In this document: one piece after another, positions 31,516-42,181 of the stretch
How the letters are laid out: each line of letters begins with the position of its first letter
Numbering within the stretch: the first letter of the stretch is position 1
NCBI GenBank assembly: GCA_900323505.1
Contig: OOIN01000002.1
Span: 682,001-746,000 of the forward strand
Direction: 5' to 3'
Origin: Ustilago trichophora
Taxonomy: Eukaryota; Basidiomycota; Ustilaginomycetes; Ustilaginales; Ustilaginaceae
DNA: 64,000 nt
Position numbers and translations under genes: made by a program
The notes under the pieces: model-generated
Told to the model about the DNA's origin: nothing
Databases searched by the model: none
What the model saw: only the letters and a program-made list of their open reading frames with translations

Positions 31516-34341
31516 CTACTTCTTGGGCTTGCGCGTCTGGACCTTTCCAGCGTCGTTCTTCTTTGTTTGCCCAAAACGAGCCTTTGTAGAGTTGCCGCTG
31601 GCAGCGGAGGTTGCAGCAGCCTTCCCCGTCTTGGCCTTTTTCTTACTCGGCTGTTGGTGCTGCTGTCTCGACTGCAGATCCGTCTGAGCGTCCGTATTCT
31701 GCACGCCTAAGATCTGCTCATGACTCTTCTGACTAATCATATCGTCCACCCACGCACTACCCTGTAGACCTGTCGCCGTCAAGTACCTATGCGACAGTCC
31801 CTTTGTCGTGATCGGCCTCGCCAACAACCCTGCCAATTTCGCCTTCATCTCGTTCAACTTTGCCGCCGCTTTACCCTTCTGTGCTTTACTCTTGGACACC
31901 GTCGGAGCATCGGGATCGACGTCCTCATCGGACATGGCGAGGTCTGCTTCTTCCGCAAGCTTGGCGAGCCAGTTGTCATCGTGGGCTTGCTTGTTGGCTT
32001 CGTGGGTCTGCTTGTCAATCGCCAGGGCAAGTTCGACGCGCTCGCGGAGGAGGGAGAGGGTGGAAAATGTGATGGGGAAGGTGGGAATGTCGGATTTGCG
32101 AGACATGGCTTTGCAAAGTTGCGCCCAGAGGGTCTTCTCCTTGGGCTCGATAAGGGCGAGCGAGATACCTGAGCTTCCTGCACGAGCGGTACGGCCGCTA
32201 CGGTGGACGTAGGTATCGGCAGATCGCGGAAGCTGGTAGTGTACAACGTGCTCAACGCTGGGAATGTCGAGACCACGAGCAGCAACGTCGGTAGCGAGGA
32301 GGACGCAGTTGGTAATCTTGCCGGAGCGATTGAAGGCTCGGAAGCGGTCCAAGTTCTTCAATCGCTGTTTCTGCTGCAATTGACTGTGGATGGGATAGCA
32401 AGTGATGTTGAGCTGAGCCAAAATCGGAGTCAGCCTTCGAATGCCGTCGATCGAGTTGACAAACACCAGCGAACGTCCCGGGTATCGGAGCAAGAAGTAG
32501 TACAGATACAGATCCTTGTCCTTGCCAACACATTCGATCTTGGTCTCCATCAACCCTTCGGGCAAACCTTGACCGGGGGTCAAATCGATCACGGCCGGAG
32601 CCTCGTCTCGGAAATCGACGCGCTCCATCAACTCGTCAAGGGTGGTTGCGTTTTCCTTGCGTTTTGAGTGACGTTTCTTGGTGAATTGCAGAGGCTTGCG
32701 ACGCCTCTTGAGGTTGATCTGCAAGGCTTTGCTGAGCGTGGCGGAGAAGATGAAGGTTTGCATACTGGAGTTTGGCTTGACGCCGTGCGATTCCACCTCG
32801 GATTCGGATTCAGATTCGTCGGATCCGCCGTGCTGCTGTCCATCTTTGCCCTCAGAGGGACGCTTGGCCTCGGAACGGTTGACAAGGTTGAGAATGTGCT
32901 CCATCTCGGCGAAATGACCCACTTCTACCATCCTATCGGCCTCATCGAGAACCAAGAATCGGGTCTGCTTGATTCTTGCTGCCAAATGATCATCAAGACG
33001 TGTCATCTCCCACAGACGACCGGGAGTTGCAACAATAATGTCGACTCCAGCTCTGCGATCGCCTTGCCTGGATCGGCCGTCGAGAAGTCGACGCTGCTTC
33101 TGTTCCGACATTCCACCACAGACCACGGCAATCTGGGGTCTGCGCAAAAGCTTCTTGTGCGAGATCTCCGCATCTTGATCGTCCCCAACGCGACAGCTGG
33201 CACGAACTAAATCTGTGAGGTGAGAAGAAACCTGCAGTGCCAGTTCGCGGGTCGGACACAGAATGAGTGCGCCAAGTGGTGGAGGCACATCATCTGCCCC
33301 GCTTCGTTTGGAGGAAGAGGCGATCGCGTTCTCGGCATTCTCAAAGAGATAGTTGAGGATGGGCAGGCCATAGGCAAGAGTTTTACCGCTACCGGTTTGG
33401 GAGACACCGACGACATCACGCTTTCTGCGGGAGCTCGAGGCGGCCGGAGCTGCAGCGTCGTCGTCAGACTCGTCTGAAGATGCTACTTGATGCTGAAGAC
33501 CAAGCGCAAAGGGTAGGGATCGGTTCTGGATCTCGGTAGGCTTCTTAAAGCCTTTGTATGCAAGTGCGCGCTTGAGAGCGGCGTGGAGGGGAAGATGTGA
33601 CCAAGCAGGGAGGAGCTTTTGGTCGAACTCGGCATCATCGCCTTCGTCGTCGTCTTGAAGATCGAGCTGGTGTGCGTTGCGGAAGGCTTCGGCCAAGTCA
33701 TCGTCGTCTAAGTCCAAGTCTGAGTTGTCGGCAGCGGCGGCATCATCGGCAGCTGGCATGGTGACGTCTGCTGCTGTTTCGTAGTCGTCCGAGCCTGCTT
33801 CATCTGCATCTTCTGTGACCGCTGTAAAATCTCCAGCTTCTGCCTCTTCGGAGGCTTCAGGTTCGGCGTCGGAGACAACTTCTTCGATGGCTCTCTTCTT
33901 TGACTGCTTCGCTTTTTGCTTTTGCTTTGGTGCTGGCTTCTGGTTGGAATCTACATCTGTAGAGCCTGCAGCGACACTAGCAGGCTTCTTCTTATTCCTG
34001 ATCTTCTTTTCGGATGCCAGGAAGCTAATGGTGCGCGAACCATCAGCACGTGTCTCTTGCAGCACATCGACATCATCGATCTCCTGCAGACCCATAAAGT
34101 CATCATCGTTCCAGTTGAGCGAGTCAAAGAAGTCGGACTCAGTCACACCGGCACCACCTGACTGCGCCTCGGAGGGCAGATGGACGGTGGACCATGCGAG
34201 CTTTGTAGGGTCGACGGTTTTGCGCTCTTCTTTTTGGGTAGCAGCCTTCGAGGTCGAGGCTGCCTTGTTGTTGTGGGTATTCTTGGCGCGCTTTGCTGAC
34301 GGTGCAGCGTGCGCTTTGGATGTTGGCTTCCCCTTTGCCAT
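31516..34341 (-). CDS. MAK5: DEAD-box RNA helicase Mak5 (DDX24 type)
   Basis: Predicted 941 aa, intronless. The start MAKGKPTSKAHAAPSAKRAK at 34341 is strongly basic; the frame continues to 34770 but that part is unlikely to be coding. The Mak5-type N-terminus has the motif SLNWNDDDFMGLQEIDDVDV. The helicase core follows: Q-motif region (KGFKKPTEIQNRSLPFAL), motif I SQTGSGKT, Ia PTRELALQ, Ib ATPGRLWEM, II DEADRM, III FSATLSK, then RSLVFVNSIDGIRRL, ATDVAARGLDIP and VI YVHRSGRTARAG. Acidic inserts lie before motif I and between motifs II and III, as is usual for Mak5/DDX24. The family acts in 60S subunit assembly in the nucleolus. The C-terminus is Lys/Gln-rich. It is divergent from a small EF-hand-like gene. 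Confidence 0.95.
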   Translation of the reverse strand: MAKGKPTSKAHAAPSAKRAKNTHNNKAASTSKAATQKEERKTVDPTKLAWSTVHLPSEAQSGGAGVTESDFFDSLNWNDDDFMGLQEIDDVDVLQETRADGSRTISFLASEKKIRNKKKPASVAAGSTDVDSNQKPAPKQKQKAKQSKKRAIEEVVSDAEPEASEEAEAGDFTAVTEDADEAGSDDYETAADVTMPAADDAAAADNSDLDLDDDDLAEAFRNAHQLDLQDDDEGDDAEFDQKLLPAWSHLPLHAALKRALAYKGFKKPTEIQNRSLPFALGLQHQVASSDESDDDAAAPAASSSRRKRDVVGVSQTGSGKTLAYGLPILNYLFENAENAIASSSKRSGADDVPPPLGALILCPTRELALQVSSHLTDLVRASCRVGDDQDAEISHKKLLRRPQIAVVCGGMSEQKQRRLLDGRSRQGDRRAGVDIIVATPGRLWEMTRLDDHLAARIKQTRFLVLDEADRMVEVGHFAEMEHILNLVNRSEAKRPSEGKDGQQHGGSDESESESEVESHGVKPNSSMQTFIFSATLSKALQINLKRRRKPLQFTKKRHSKRKENATTLDELMERVDFRDEAPAVIDLTPGQGLPEGLMETKIECVGKDKDLYLYYFLLRYPGRSLVFVNSIDGIRRLTPILAQLNITCYPIHSQLQQKQRLKNLDRFRAFNRSGKITNCVLLATDVAARGLDIPSVEHVVHYQLPRSADTYVHRSGRTARAGSSGISLALIEPKEKTLWAQLCKAMSRKSDIPTFPITFSTLSLLRERVELALAIDKQTHEANKQAHDDNWLAKLAEEADLAMSDEDVDPDAPTVSKSKAQKGKAAAKLNEMKAKLAGLLARPITTKGLSHRYLTATGLQGSAWVDDMISQKSHEQILGVQNTDAQTDLQSRQQHQQPSKKKAKTGKAAATSAASGNSTKARFGQTKKNDAGKVQTRKPKK

Positions 34342-34730
34342 ATTGTGTATGTCGTCTGTTCCGAAGGTGGTGTAGGAACAGATGAAGGGAGTAATGGTGG
34401 GGAGAGATGAGGAAGGAGGAGGATGTGGCCCTGTTTTGCTGTGGTGCGAGGTGAAATTGAAATTTTTTCGGAAAACTGGCAGAAATGCAGAGAGAGCGCT
34501 CAGAAGAAATGTGAATTTTTCTGGATTTCGGGAATCGGAGGTGGAGAAACGAGAAAAAAAAAAAAGAGAGAGAAAAAGAAAGTGCGAGACATGGAGAGTG
34601 GAGAAAGGCTGCATGTCAAAAGAACAACACCAAAGCTTGCAGCATTTGCTTCTCTGTCTTGAACGACCAACACAGCTACACTCGCATTTTGGCGCGACGA
34701 CAGAGATCACCGCATCAAAATCAAAGCGAT
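34342..34730. promoter_or_regulatory. Shared divergent promoter region, MAK5 / EF-hand-like gene
   Basis: 389 bp between two start codons, with a purine-rich A/GA tract at about 34545-34582. No gene or RNA is visible. Confidence 0.45.
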
Positions 34731-35337
34731 ATGAGCTCCACCACAGGGAAAGCAGCTTCCTCGCAGCCAAAGGTCGAAAAGGCAGCTTTGCTAGACGACG
34801 AAGGAGACCTCACTGCAAAGGTGAGCATTTCGAGCTGGTCCTTAACCGCACGTACCCGACTCTCTAGCTGACCCAATGAGACTATTTCTATTCGCTACAC
34901 AACAGTTTGAGGCTGCACTGATCCGCATATTTGCCCGCTTCTCGACCTCATACCGCAAGAGCCATCCCGATGTAAACGCTTCCGGGAGCAAGCCCTCAAC
35001 AACACTGCCACGCCCAGACGCAGCCGATGTCCTGACAGAGGCCGACTTGGATGCCTTTTCAAGCGTCACAAATGGTGCTGCTTTGCCACAAGAGTCGAAA
35101 GACGAGATTCGCGAGTTCTTAGATGCGGACGAGGACGGCAATTTGACGTTGAGGGGATTCATCGAGATGTACCACCTACAGAGCGACAATGACCCGGAAG
35201 AGACATGGAAGGATCTAGGAAAGCTTGGCTTTGGAGCTGACCTGGAGTACAAGGGTGATGCTGAGGAGCAGGCGGAGTCACAAAAGAAGCCAATTTCAGA
35301 GAAGAAAGAGGCAAAAGAGGCCGAAGAGAAGGCATAG
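34731..35337 (+). CDS. Small EF-hand-like protein (two exons: 34731-34820, 34906-35337)
   Basis: Predicted 173 aa. A GTGAGC donor at 34821 and an AACAG acceptor ending at 34905 remove an 85-nt intron that contains a CTGAC branch-like motif; both sides are in phase 0. The joined protein reads GDLTAK then FEAALIRIFARFSTSY. Near residues 120-135 there is an EF-hand-like loop (DADEDGNLTLRGF) followed by YHLQSDNDPEETWKDLGKLGFGADLEY. The loop has Asp at positions 1, 3 and 5 and Gly at 6, but lacks the usual Glu at position 12, so calcium binding is doubtful. The C-terminus is Lys/Glu-rich and helical (KKPISEKKEAKEAEEKA). I believe it belongs to a conserved but uncharacterised eukaryotic EF-hand family; no function is claimed. 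Confidence 0.85.
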
Positions 35338-37277
35338 ATAGACAAGGATACGCAATTGAACCCTATTTCGATACAACTTTTTCTAAGCTTCGAGTGCTTG
35401 TGAATGATACTTTGTCATTGAGCAAGTATCAATGTGAGCGACACTCTGTTCCTGAGTGCAACATTCTGATAAGAGTATGGAGGTACGCATGCGAGAAGGT
35501 GGGGACCGCAAGTTGAGCGGCATGCCATCAGCCAGGCGAGAGGTTTGAAAGAAGAAGAGTTGACTGGAAAATGAGAAAAGCAAAAAGAAAAACAAAAACA
35601 AAAAATGCGACGTCAAAAAGCCGTGTAGAAAAGAAGTCGACAACATCATTTTTGGACCCTTTGCAGCAAGTTGGACCTCTTCACTGTAACAATGCTGTTG
35701 GCATAGCCACTCTTGAGCCAACTAGCCGCTGCTGAAACCGAGCGCCATCTCATGTGTATCTATGACAGAAGTTTGTCACCCAAATTGAGTTCAAGAATCG
35801 GAAATGCCGGAATGCTGTTGACTCAGAGAAACAAGACCCCCACTTTCACCAAAGCGGTCGCTGCAGAACCGTTCCTGCTTCTTGCAATTCGATTCGGCAC
35901 AATGTCACACGGTCAAAGAGGGAAAGACCCAAGCTGTGACCCTCTCTTGAAATCGTCGGATGGACCGAATCGGCGTCCAAGTGGGGTCAGGGAAAAAGAA
36001 GAGGAACGACGCATGAAGCACAATCACCATCTGCCAGCAAGTCGGACCTTGAAACGGAAATTAGAAGGAAAAAGAGCAACCTCTCTCCCCTCTCTGCACT
36101 CGAGCTAGAGAAATGGCTTTGACGAAAGGCAAGTCGCTTGATGAAGCAAGTCGACGATCATCCCCGCTTCAAGCGAACGAGAAAAGGAATGGATTTTGAA
36201 TTTTGTATTTTTGCAGTGTGGTCCAATTAAAAAAAAAAAAAAACACACACACACACACACACACATGCGCGGCAGAAGCAGAGCAGCACAACACGGCAGC
36301 TTTGCAGGCTTTTGCTACCAAATGCAAATTTAAGCGAGGAGAGTCGCATCTCTGTGGACTCACCAACACTCTGGAATCCAGTCCAAAGCCAGTTCACCCC
36401 CTGTTGATCCCCTTTTTCTGCTCGCTGAGCCCACTCGAGTCCTTTCTCCCTCTCTCTCTCTCTCTGTGTCTTTTGAAATCTAACCAAAAATGGGTCATTT
36501 TTTTCAATCCGCGTCGAGTCGACTCACTGTGCTGTAGCCAAGCCAAGAAATACAGGCGGCGTCAGCTCACTCAGATTCAACAACTCAGACTAATTGTGCT
36601 GCTGTCTCGCTCAGCGTGATTTCTCATTCAACTCAGAGACGCAGAGAGAAACCAAAGAAAAAGTTGGGTTTTCGGCTCTGCCCCAGTCTGCTCGAGCTGT
36701 ACTGTACAGTGCGTCCGCATCAAGCAAGCCGCCAACGAATAGCAACAGCAAAGCAAGCCAAATCTAAGTGTGAGCAAACAGGCTCGCTGTGAATTGCAAC
36801 ACTCTCTACCCTGTTTCTGCTTTTCCACCATCCACCATCCTCCATCCTCCATCCTCCATCCTCAATCACCATCTCGATCTCGTTCTCGATCTCGTTCTTC
36901 TCTCTTTCAACGCTGTCATCCGACTCTCGGAGTACTCTTTACTCGACCGCATATTACTGAACCTCTCGCATCATCCCCGACTCGGAACATCGGGCTTATC
37001 GCACTTGAACCGGTCTTTGGATCACAATCTCGTCGAATTGATCCCAACAGATCACATTGCTCGCTTCGTATCTTCTATTGAAACGCACATACGGCGCTGC
37101 TACCAGTCGCCTTGAACGGAATCCGCTAGTCTAGCGGGGCTCAAAGGATACAATCGCACCTTTGCACCGCCCCCTGTCGGTCCATCCGAACAACTCGACC
37201 AATCAATCGACTCGTGCTCATATAAGCTACAACCCCTTCTCACCTCCCTCGCTGCCGACAGGTCATCTTTGCCCATC
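35338..37277. other. 1.9 kb gene-poor region upstream of the 37.3 kb gene
   Basis: It contains only short frames without family character. Notable content: an (A)n(CA)n compound microsatellite at about 36229-36265, a CT-rich run (36444-36467), a tandem (CATCCTC)n-like stretch around 36829-36863 and a CTGTACTGTACAGT motif at 36697-36710. It probably includes a long pyrimidine-rich 5' UTR. Confidence 0.5.
36229..36265. repeat. Compound (A)n(CA)n microsatellite
   Basis: About 15 A followed by about 11 CA units in intergenic DNA. Confidence 0.85.
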
Positions 37278-38336
37278 ATGTCGGCAGTCTACTCGATCTA
37301 CACATCGCCCAACCATGCGCCCATCCCTAACCACCTTCCCACCCTCATCGTAACACCATATGGTCAGCCACACCACACCCTCTACTCGTACATCCACACC
37401 AATTTCAACAAGGAGACTTATCTCCTCACGCCTTCTCCTCAGGGTGACCTCTGCGTCGCCAAGATGGTCCCTCCCCCCGGCTCTCGAGGCCCCGGCGGGG
37501 CTGCTTCCTCCGAAGGTGGTCACTCGAATGGTCACGACAACAAGACTGTCCGCTGCGAAGCTTCGCGCAACTTGAAATGGTCCATCACCAACACGGGTAT
37601 CCACGCGCCAGTGTACAAGCTCACATTGCCAAATCCCGATGCACCCGGCCATGAGCAGCCCCTTTTCCAGATCTCGAAACCCAACCCCAACGCGACATGG
37701 TGGACCATGTTCTACTTTACGTATGCTGGTCACCTTATCCCGCCAAAGCGTATCGAGTTTGGCAAGATCCAGAAAAACGCCGCAGCAGGAAGCGGAGGAG
37801 GGGGAGGAACTCGCGTCACCATTGCAGGAAAGACACCAGAGGAGAAGGCAGTCTGGCAGACGCTCGGCGAGGGCAACGAGGACATGGTCGAATGGATCGT
37901 GCTCTGTGCCGCTCTCAATGTGCTGGACGACGAGATTATCAAGGCTGCACAGGGCAGCGAGCCAAAACAGAGCGCACCCGCCGCCGCCTCCAAAGCAGTC
38001 CCTTCCAGCCGTCCAGCAGTCGGTGCTGTTCGTGGCGCAAATCCACCTCCCAAGATGGGCATGCCCGTACCTCAGCCACAGGGTGGTGTCAATGCAGGCT
38101 ACAGAGGTCCCAACCAGGCCACCGGTCCTCCCATGCGGGCAGGTCCCGGTCCTCAACCCAACCCGCAAATGTACCAGCAACCACCACAGCAGCGAGGCCC
38201 CCCGCCGCCTCAAGGCTACCGCGGTCCTCCTCCACAAGGTCACCCAATGCCCATGTCACAACAGGGTTACGCACCACCACCGCAGCAAGCGCGTGGCCCT
38301 GGACCTGTTCCAGCCAGCAACGGCCGTCGCTTCTAG
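37278..38336 (+). CDS. Conserved unknown protein with Pro/Gln-rich tail
   Basis: Predicted 352 aa, intronless. The start MSAVYSIYTSPNHAPIPN at 37278 is the first ATG in frame. Residues 1-225 look folded: a beta-rich segment (LIVTPYGQPHHTLYSYIHTNFNKETYLLTP), VRCEASRNLKWSITNTG, FQISKPNPNATWWTMFYFTYAGHLIPPKRIEFGK and an Asp/Glu-rich helix (EDMVEWIVLCAALNVLDDEIIKAA). This part recalls a tubby-like or lipid-binding beta-barrel seen in fungal proteins of unknown role, but I cannot assign it. The C-terminal about 110 residues are Pro/Gly/Gln-rich (QQRGPPPPQGYRGPP) and disordered, perhaps a polyproline ligand for WW or SH3 domains. No signal peptide or membrane segment is seen. Confidence 0.85.
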   Translation: MSAVYSIYTSPNHAPIPNHLPTLIVTPYGQPHHTLYSYIHTNFNKETYLLTPSPQGDLCVAKMVPPPGSRGPGGAASSEGGHSNGHDNKTVRCEASRNLKWSITNTGIHAPVYKLTLPNPDAPGHEQPLFQISKPNPNATWWTMFYFTYAGHLIPPKRIEFGKIQKNAAAGSGGGGGTRVTIAGKTPEEKAVWQTLGEGNEDMVEWIVLCAALNVLDDEIIKAAQGSEPKQSAPAAASKAVPSSRPAVGAVRGANPPPKMGMPVPQPQGGVNAGYRGPNQATGPPMRAGPGPQPNPQMYQQPPQQRGPPPPQGYRGPPPQGHPMPMSQQGYAPPPQQARGPGPVPASNGRRF

Positions 38337-38718
38337 ACGGTGCCGATCCAACCCTTTGATTTGACACTTTTAGTTTCGTCTTGCGCCTCTCTTGAGCCCA
38401 AAATATTTACGCCCTGGAGAACGATTTCTTGACATTGACTATTCGGCCCATCCATCCCTTTTTGTAATATGCGACTACCTCTCCCCTTCTCAGCCCCCTT
38501 TTCTCCCCGTTCTCGGTTGCTTCTTTTTTGCTTCATCTCTCGCCTTTGCTTGTATTCAGATGTCGTACCACTCTTTTGTGTTTTTTCTTTTTTTTTTTTA
38601 ATTTCTTTTGTTTCGATGCATTCTTTCTTGTAGTCGCTCTCTTTGTCTCTCTGAATACGAACAATTTCTATATGCGCATCAAGGTAGTCTATGTATTTTT
38701 TTTTTCTTACTTGTTGCT
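38337..38718. other. Convergent intergenic region, 37.3 kb gene / carrier
   Basis: It holds the 3' UTRs of two convergent genes and has several T-rich stretches (38586-38600, 38695-38705). No gene is visible. Confidence 0.6.
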
Positions 38719-40115
38719 TTAGAGTGGTTTTACGCCAAAGAGTGTTCGGAATCTCTCAAAGAGCTGGTGTAGGGACGAGGTAAGGGATGCATCAAAGAGT
38801 GAAGTTGGGATGGAAGGGAAGAGTGGGGATGGTTAGAGAATGAGCAGATGTAAGAGGAGGAAGTAGTGGTGGTGGTGGTGATTATTAAAAAGGGGGGGGG
38901 GGGGGGGGGGGGGGGGGTTGGGAGAAAACTTACAATCAACGAGATGACTGTGTGAGAGCCTAAGCGGGCCCAACACATTCCGAAGCTGTTGGGGAAGATC
39001 AAGGGTTGACGAATGTGTGAAGTGGTGTTAGCTGCTGTTTGGGTTTATGGAAAAAGGTGGTGGGGAGGATATGCTTTACCCCTTGTACAGTGCCAATGGG
39101 CCTTCGTTGGCGATCAGTTTGCCTAGGCAATCGAAAGCGTTTTTGAACTGTCTTGACTTGTCCTGCATCAATCTGACTTTGACCGTATCAAAGGGGGCAG
39201 ATGTGACGGAGCAGACGAAACCTGCGACCATTGAGGCGGAAAAGTGGAGTGCGAAACCTTCGTTCATGACGGCGTTGGATTTGAGGATGGTTTTGACTTG
39301 GTCGTAAGAGGCGATTTGGGAGCTGGTTAAAACAGCGGCTCGAATGATGGTGGGTCCAACTCCTCGGTAGAGGCTTCGGATGCCACCGGTGATGCCGCCG
39401 GAAGAGGAGCCTTCACGATAGACGTGGGTGAAGGCGAGAAAGGTGTTTCGATAAGGGGGTTGGCCTGTTGGTCGAACTGCTTGCATTCGGACTATAGAGG
39501 TGGGAGATAGGAGAGTTATGGATTCATCGTTACCGTCGTCAGCGTAAACATTCCGATACACTACATTGTATCGCTCAATCAGAAAGAAAAGAAAGAAAAG
39601 AATCTCGTTAAGATTATCAAGGGCTACTGACCTTTTATCAAATCCGTCGGACAAGCAAAAGCACTACCAATAGCTCCACTCGAAATCCCACTCAACGCCT
39701 TCAACGCAAAACTGGCGTCATTCACCCCCAACATCGTCCCATACCAATCCTTAAACGTCTCATACAATCCGAATCTAACGGTACTATATGTCAATTCTCT
39801 CAAACATGAAGCCGTGACACCATTCCAGAGGGCCTTGATTCCTTCTTTTTTCACCATGTCGGAAGCAACTCCGATGAAGTTAGCTCGAGTCTTGTCAATC
39901 ATAAGCTGCTGTCTTACTTTGACGATATCGGCAGGGTTTGTACATGCTGCAGAGATGGCGTTTCCCAAGCCGGCGGATGCGAAGGTGGCAGCGAGGGTGT
40001 AGGAGGCAGAATGGGTGGAGGCGGGTAGAGGGGTAGAGGGGTTGTGGGTGGGGTGGGTGAGGGATGCAATCGCTTGATCGCGGGAGAGAGAGGAGGTCGG
40101 GGTCAGCTTGGACAT
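38719..40115 (-). CDS. Mitochondrial carrier, SLC25 family (four exons: 40115-39632, 39491-39080, 38985-38934, 38763-38719)
   Basis: Predicted 330 aa. Exon 1 holds the first repeat and most of the second, exon 2 completes it and the third, and exons 3-4 encode the C-terminus. Introns are 140, 94 and 170 nt; donors are GTCAGT, GTAAAG and GTAAGT, and phase is kept throughout. Each of the three repeats has a Px(D/E)xx(K/R) signature: CTNPADIVKVRQQLM, ACPTDLIKVRMQA (rebuilt across intron 1) and SAPFDTVKVRLMQDK. The joined end reads LALYKGFGMCWARLGSHTVISLI then LFERFRTLFGVKPL. The overall pattern resembles the UCP/dicarboxylate/oxoglutarate branch; the substrate cannot be fixed by eye. It should be an inner-membrane protein. 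It is divergent from RPP1. Confidence 0.9.
38892..38917. repeat. Homopolymer (G)26 inside carrier intron 3
   Basis: 26 G on the plus strand, that is 26 C in the transcript, lie between the donor at 38933 and the acceptor at 38764. A neighbouring GGT repeat (about 38866-38880) adds to the low complexity. Confidence 0.9.
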
Positions 40116-40824
40116 GGTTCCAGCGTGCGCATAAGCCAAACTTTCGTTTGGAAAGATGATCTGAGGGTGGTCGAGATGGTGTTGTTGTTGTTGATCAAGG
40201 TGGAGCAAAGTGTGGGGGAAGAGAGCGTGTGCGAGTGTCGACGGTTGGTCGACGTCGGCCTTTTAGCCGGCTAAACCGACCGAGCGGATCCCTCTTCGCT
40301 TCCCCGCCTTTGGTCATTTTTTGCAACACTGTGAGATCGCAAATAGCTACACCGCCATGTCGGAATTTCTTCAATTTGTTCGAGCCGTGATTGTCTAACA
40401 CTTCTCGAAGAAAACAAAGAATCAGAATCAAAAATCGGGGCTAGATGCGATCTCGATCGATTTTTTATGTTTTTCAACCTCGGCCGAGCTTTTTTGCAAC
40501 ACGTGACACTGATTTTGCTCAGAATTACCACTCCCCGAAGCAGCACAGGACACTCAGCACCCATTGCCTTGAATTGGAAGCACGGCCTGCATACCTCACA
40601 GCACAGCACAGCACAGCACAGCACAGCGCAGTCTCGAAAGGCTAATTCAGCCTTGACTGCACAAGGCGTCTGCCGGCTGCGAAGTTTGGTCGATGGCCAG
40701 AGGTGCGAATGCGAGTGTGTGAGCCAAGGTGCCAGGTCCATCGAGCTCACGATCAACACCTTTCTCCCCTCTTCTCACCTATCGTCAAGTATCCATTCTC
40801 GATATCTCATCACATATAGTCAAA
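40116..40824. other. Divergent intergenic region, carrier / RPP1
   Basis: It contains a tandem (CACAG)n run of about six units (40598-40630) and a pyrimidine-rich stretch just before the RPP1 start. No gene is visible. Confidence 0.55.
40598..40630. repeat. (CACAG)n pentanucleotide tandem repeat
   Basis: About six and a half units, with the last unit altered to CGCAG, about 200 bp upstream of RPP1. Confidence 0.85.
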
Positions 40825-42181
40825 ATGGCTTCCTCGTAAGTTGATTTCTTCAACACACACACACACCGACAACGACACAAACAGCATTCTGACCATTGTT
40901 CCCACACCCTGCATTACTACATCACGCACCAAAATACAAACACATACACATTTATTGCATCGACACACTTTTACAACAATGAACAGCGATCTTGCCGCCA
41001 CTTACGCTTCGCTCATCCTCGCTGACGAGGGTCTCGAGATCACCGTACGTATTTCGTAACAAGGTTGAAAGGGAGTTCTGCAGAATAGCAGCATCAGCAA
41101 TAGCAACGGCAACAGCAGCAGCAACAGTAGCAGTTTTTGATGTTGCAGCAATAGTATAAGCAGTAGCAGCCAATCGACATGGCAGTGACTTTCAACAGCA
41201 GCAGCACACTTCGTACACAGTAAACAAACACATCAGAATTGGAGCAGCCGACATCATTGCAGTAATCGTCGTTGGACCAATGCATCCAATTGGAGCAGGA
41301 CATTGATATCAGATAAAGCCGTCGCTGCCAGGTGCATTGCTTCTCTTCTTGGCTCAACATGGATGTCGTTGTCACGGTTGGACTCGGACTCGAGAGAAGA
41401 GGATGCATCGCACGACCGCTCAGTGCAGCAAGGCTTGGAGCGAAGAGTTAAGATTTGCAAATGGCACACACTCGGTATTTCGTTGCTCTTCTGCAACCTC
41501 GCTCTTCGGTCTTGTGGTCCGACATTGGAATCGATCGTGCAAAGGGGAACAGGAATTTGGAAGCAAGGTCAATCAATGATGATGTCGGATGCGATGGTGG
41601 CAAACATGCATCCTGCACCATGAATCAGGATAACGGATCACGTTGATGGAACCGGTACAGCATCTCGTTTCTACATAAGGTCTGGTGTTTGGATATAGGA
41701 CCGGATCGAGCATCGGCGTGTCCTCGATCTATACTATCACAACTGCTGCTGCTATTGCTGCTGCGACTATTGCTATTGCGACTCCGCTGGGCGGATGTTG
41801 CGACTGCATTTCAGCGATCTCCCTTTCGACCCTTCAGCCTTCGACACATAGCCCAGGCGTCAACTCAACAGCCCCACTAACCTCCTTTCTCTCCTTTTTG
41901 AATCAAAAAAACGAAAACAGTCCGAGAAGATCGTCGAGCTCACCACTGCTGCCGGATGCCCCGTTGAGCCCATCTGGGCCACCCTCATGGCCAAGGCCCT
42001 TGAGGGCAAGGACGTCAAGGAGCTCCTGACCAACGTTGGTGGTGGAGGAGCCGCCATCGCCGCCGCTCCCGTCGCCGGCGGTGCTGCCGCTGCCGGTGCC
42101 GCCGAGGAGAAGGCTGAGGAGAAGAAGGAGGAGGAGAAGGAGGAGTCCGATGACGACATGGGCTTCGGTCTCTTCGACTAA
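40825..42181 (+). CDS. RPP1: 60S acidic ribosomal protein P1 (three exons: 40825-40835, 40987-41044, 41921-42181)
   Basis: Predicted 109 aa. Exon 1 is 11 nt (ATGGCTTCCTC), followed by a GTAAGT donor; exon 2 starts after an AACAG acceptor (40984-40986); exon 3 starts after AACAG at 41920. The joined protein begins [20 protein letters not shown] and continues [46 protein letters not shown]. An Ala-rich hinge and the acidic stalk-protein tail [13 protein letters not shown], which recruits translational GTPases and is the target motif shared by P0, P1 and P2, complete it. The N-terminal helices match P1 rather than P2. Intron 2 is 876 nt, very long for this genome and for so small a gene. Strong GCC/GAG codon bias in exon 3 indicates high expression. 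Confidence 0.97.
41045..41920 (+). other. 876-nt intron 2 of RPP1 with CAG/CTG inverted repeat ends
   Basis: The intron starts GTACGT and ends AACAG. Near its 5' end (41088-41134) it is rich in GCAATAG/CAGCAG units; near its 3' end (41741-41790) it carries the complementary CTGCTG/CTATTGC units, so the two ends could pair and loop out about 600 nt. No long reading frame or convincing box C/D snoRNA pair was found; one ATGATGA box-C-like site near 41574-41585 lacks an obvious partner. Confidence 0.7.

Noticed and set aside
34342..34770. N-terminal extension of the MAK5 frame
   Set aside because: It would overlap the divergent neighbour's start and has no resemblance to the family.
37263..38243. 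326-codon minus-strand frame opposite the 37.3 kb gene
   Set aside because: It is a shadow of the Pro/Gly-rich sense frame, with no motif.
41574..41650. Possible box C/D snoRNA in RPP1 intron 2
   Set aside because: There is a box-C-like ATGATGA but no convincing box D, terminal stem or guide region.
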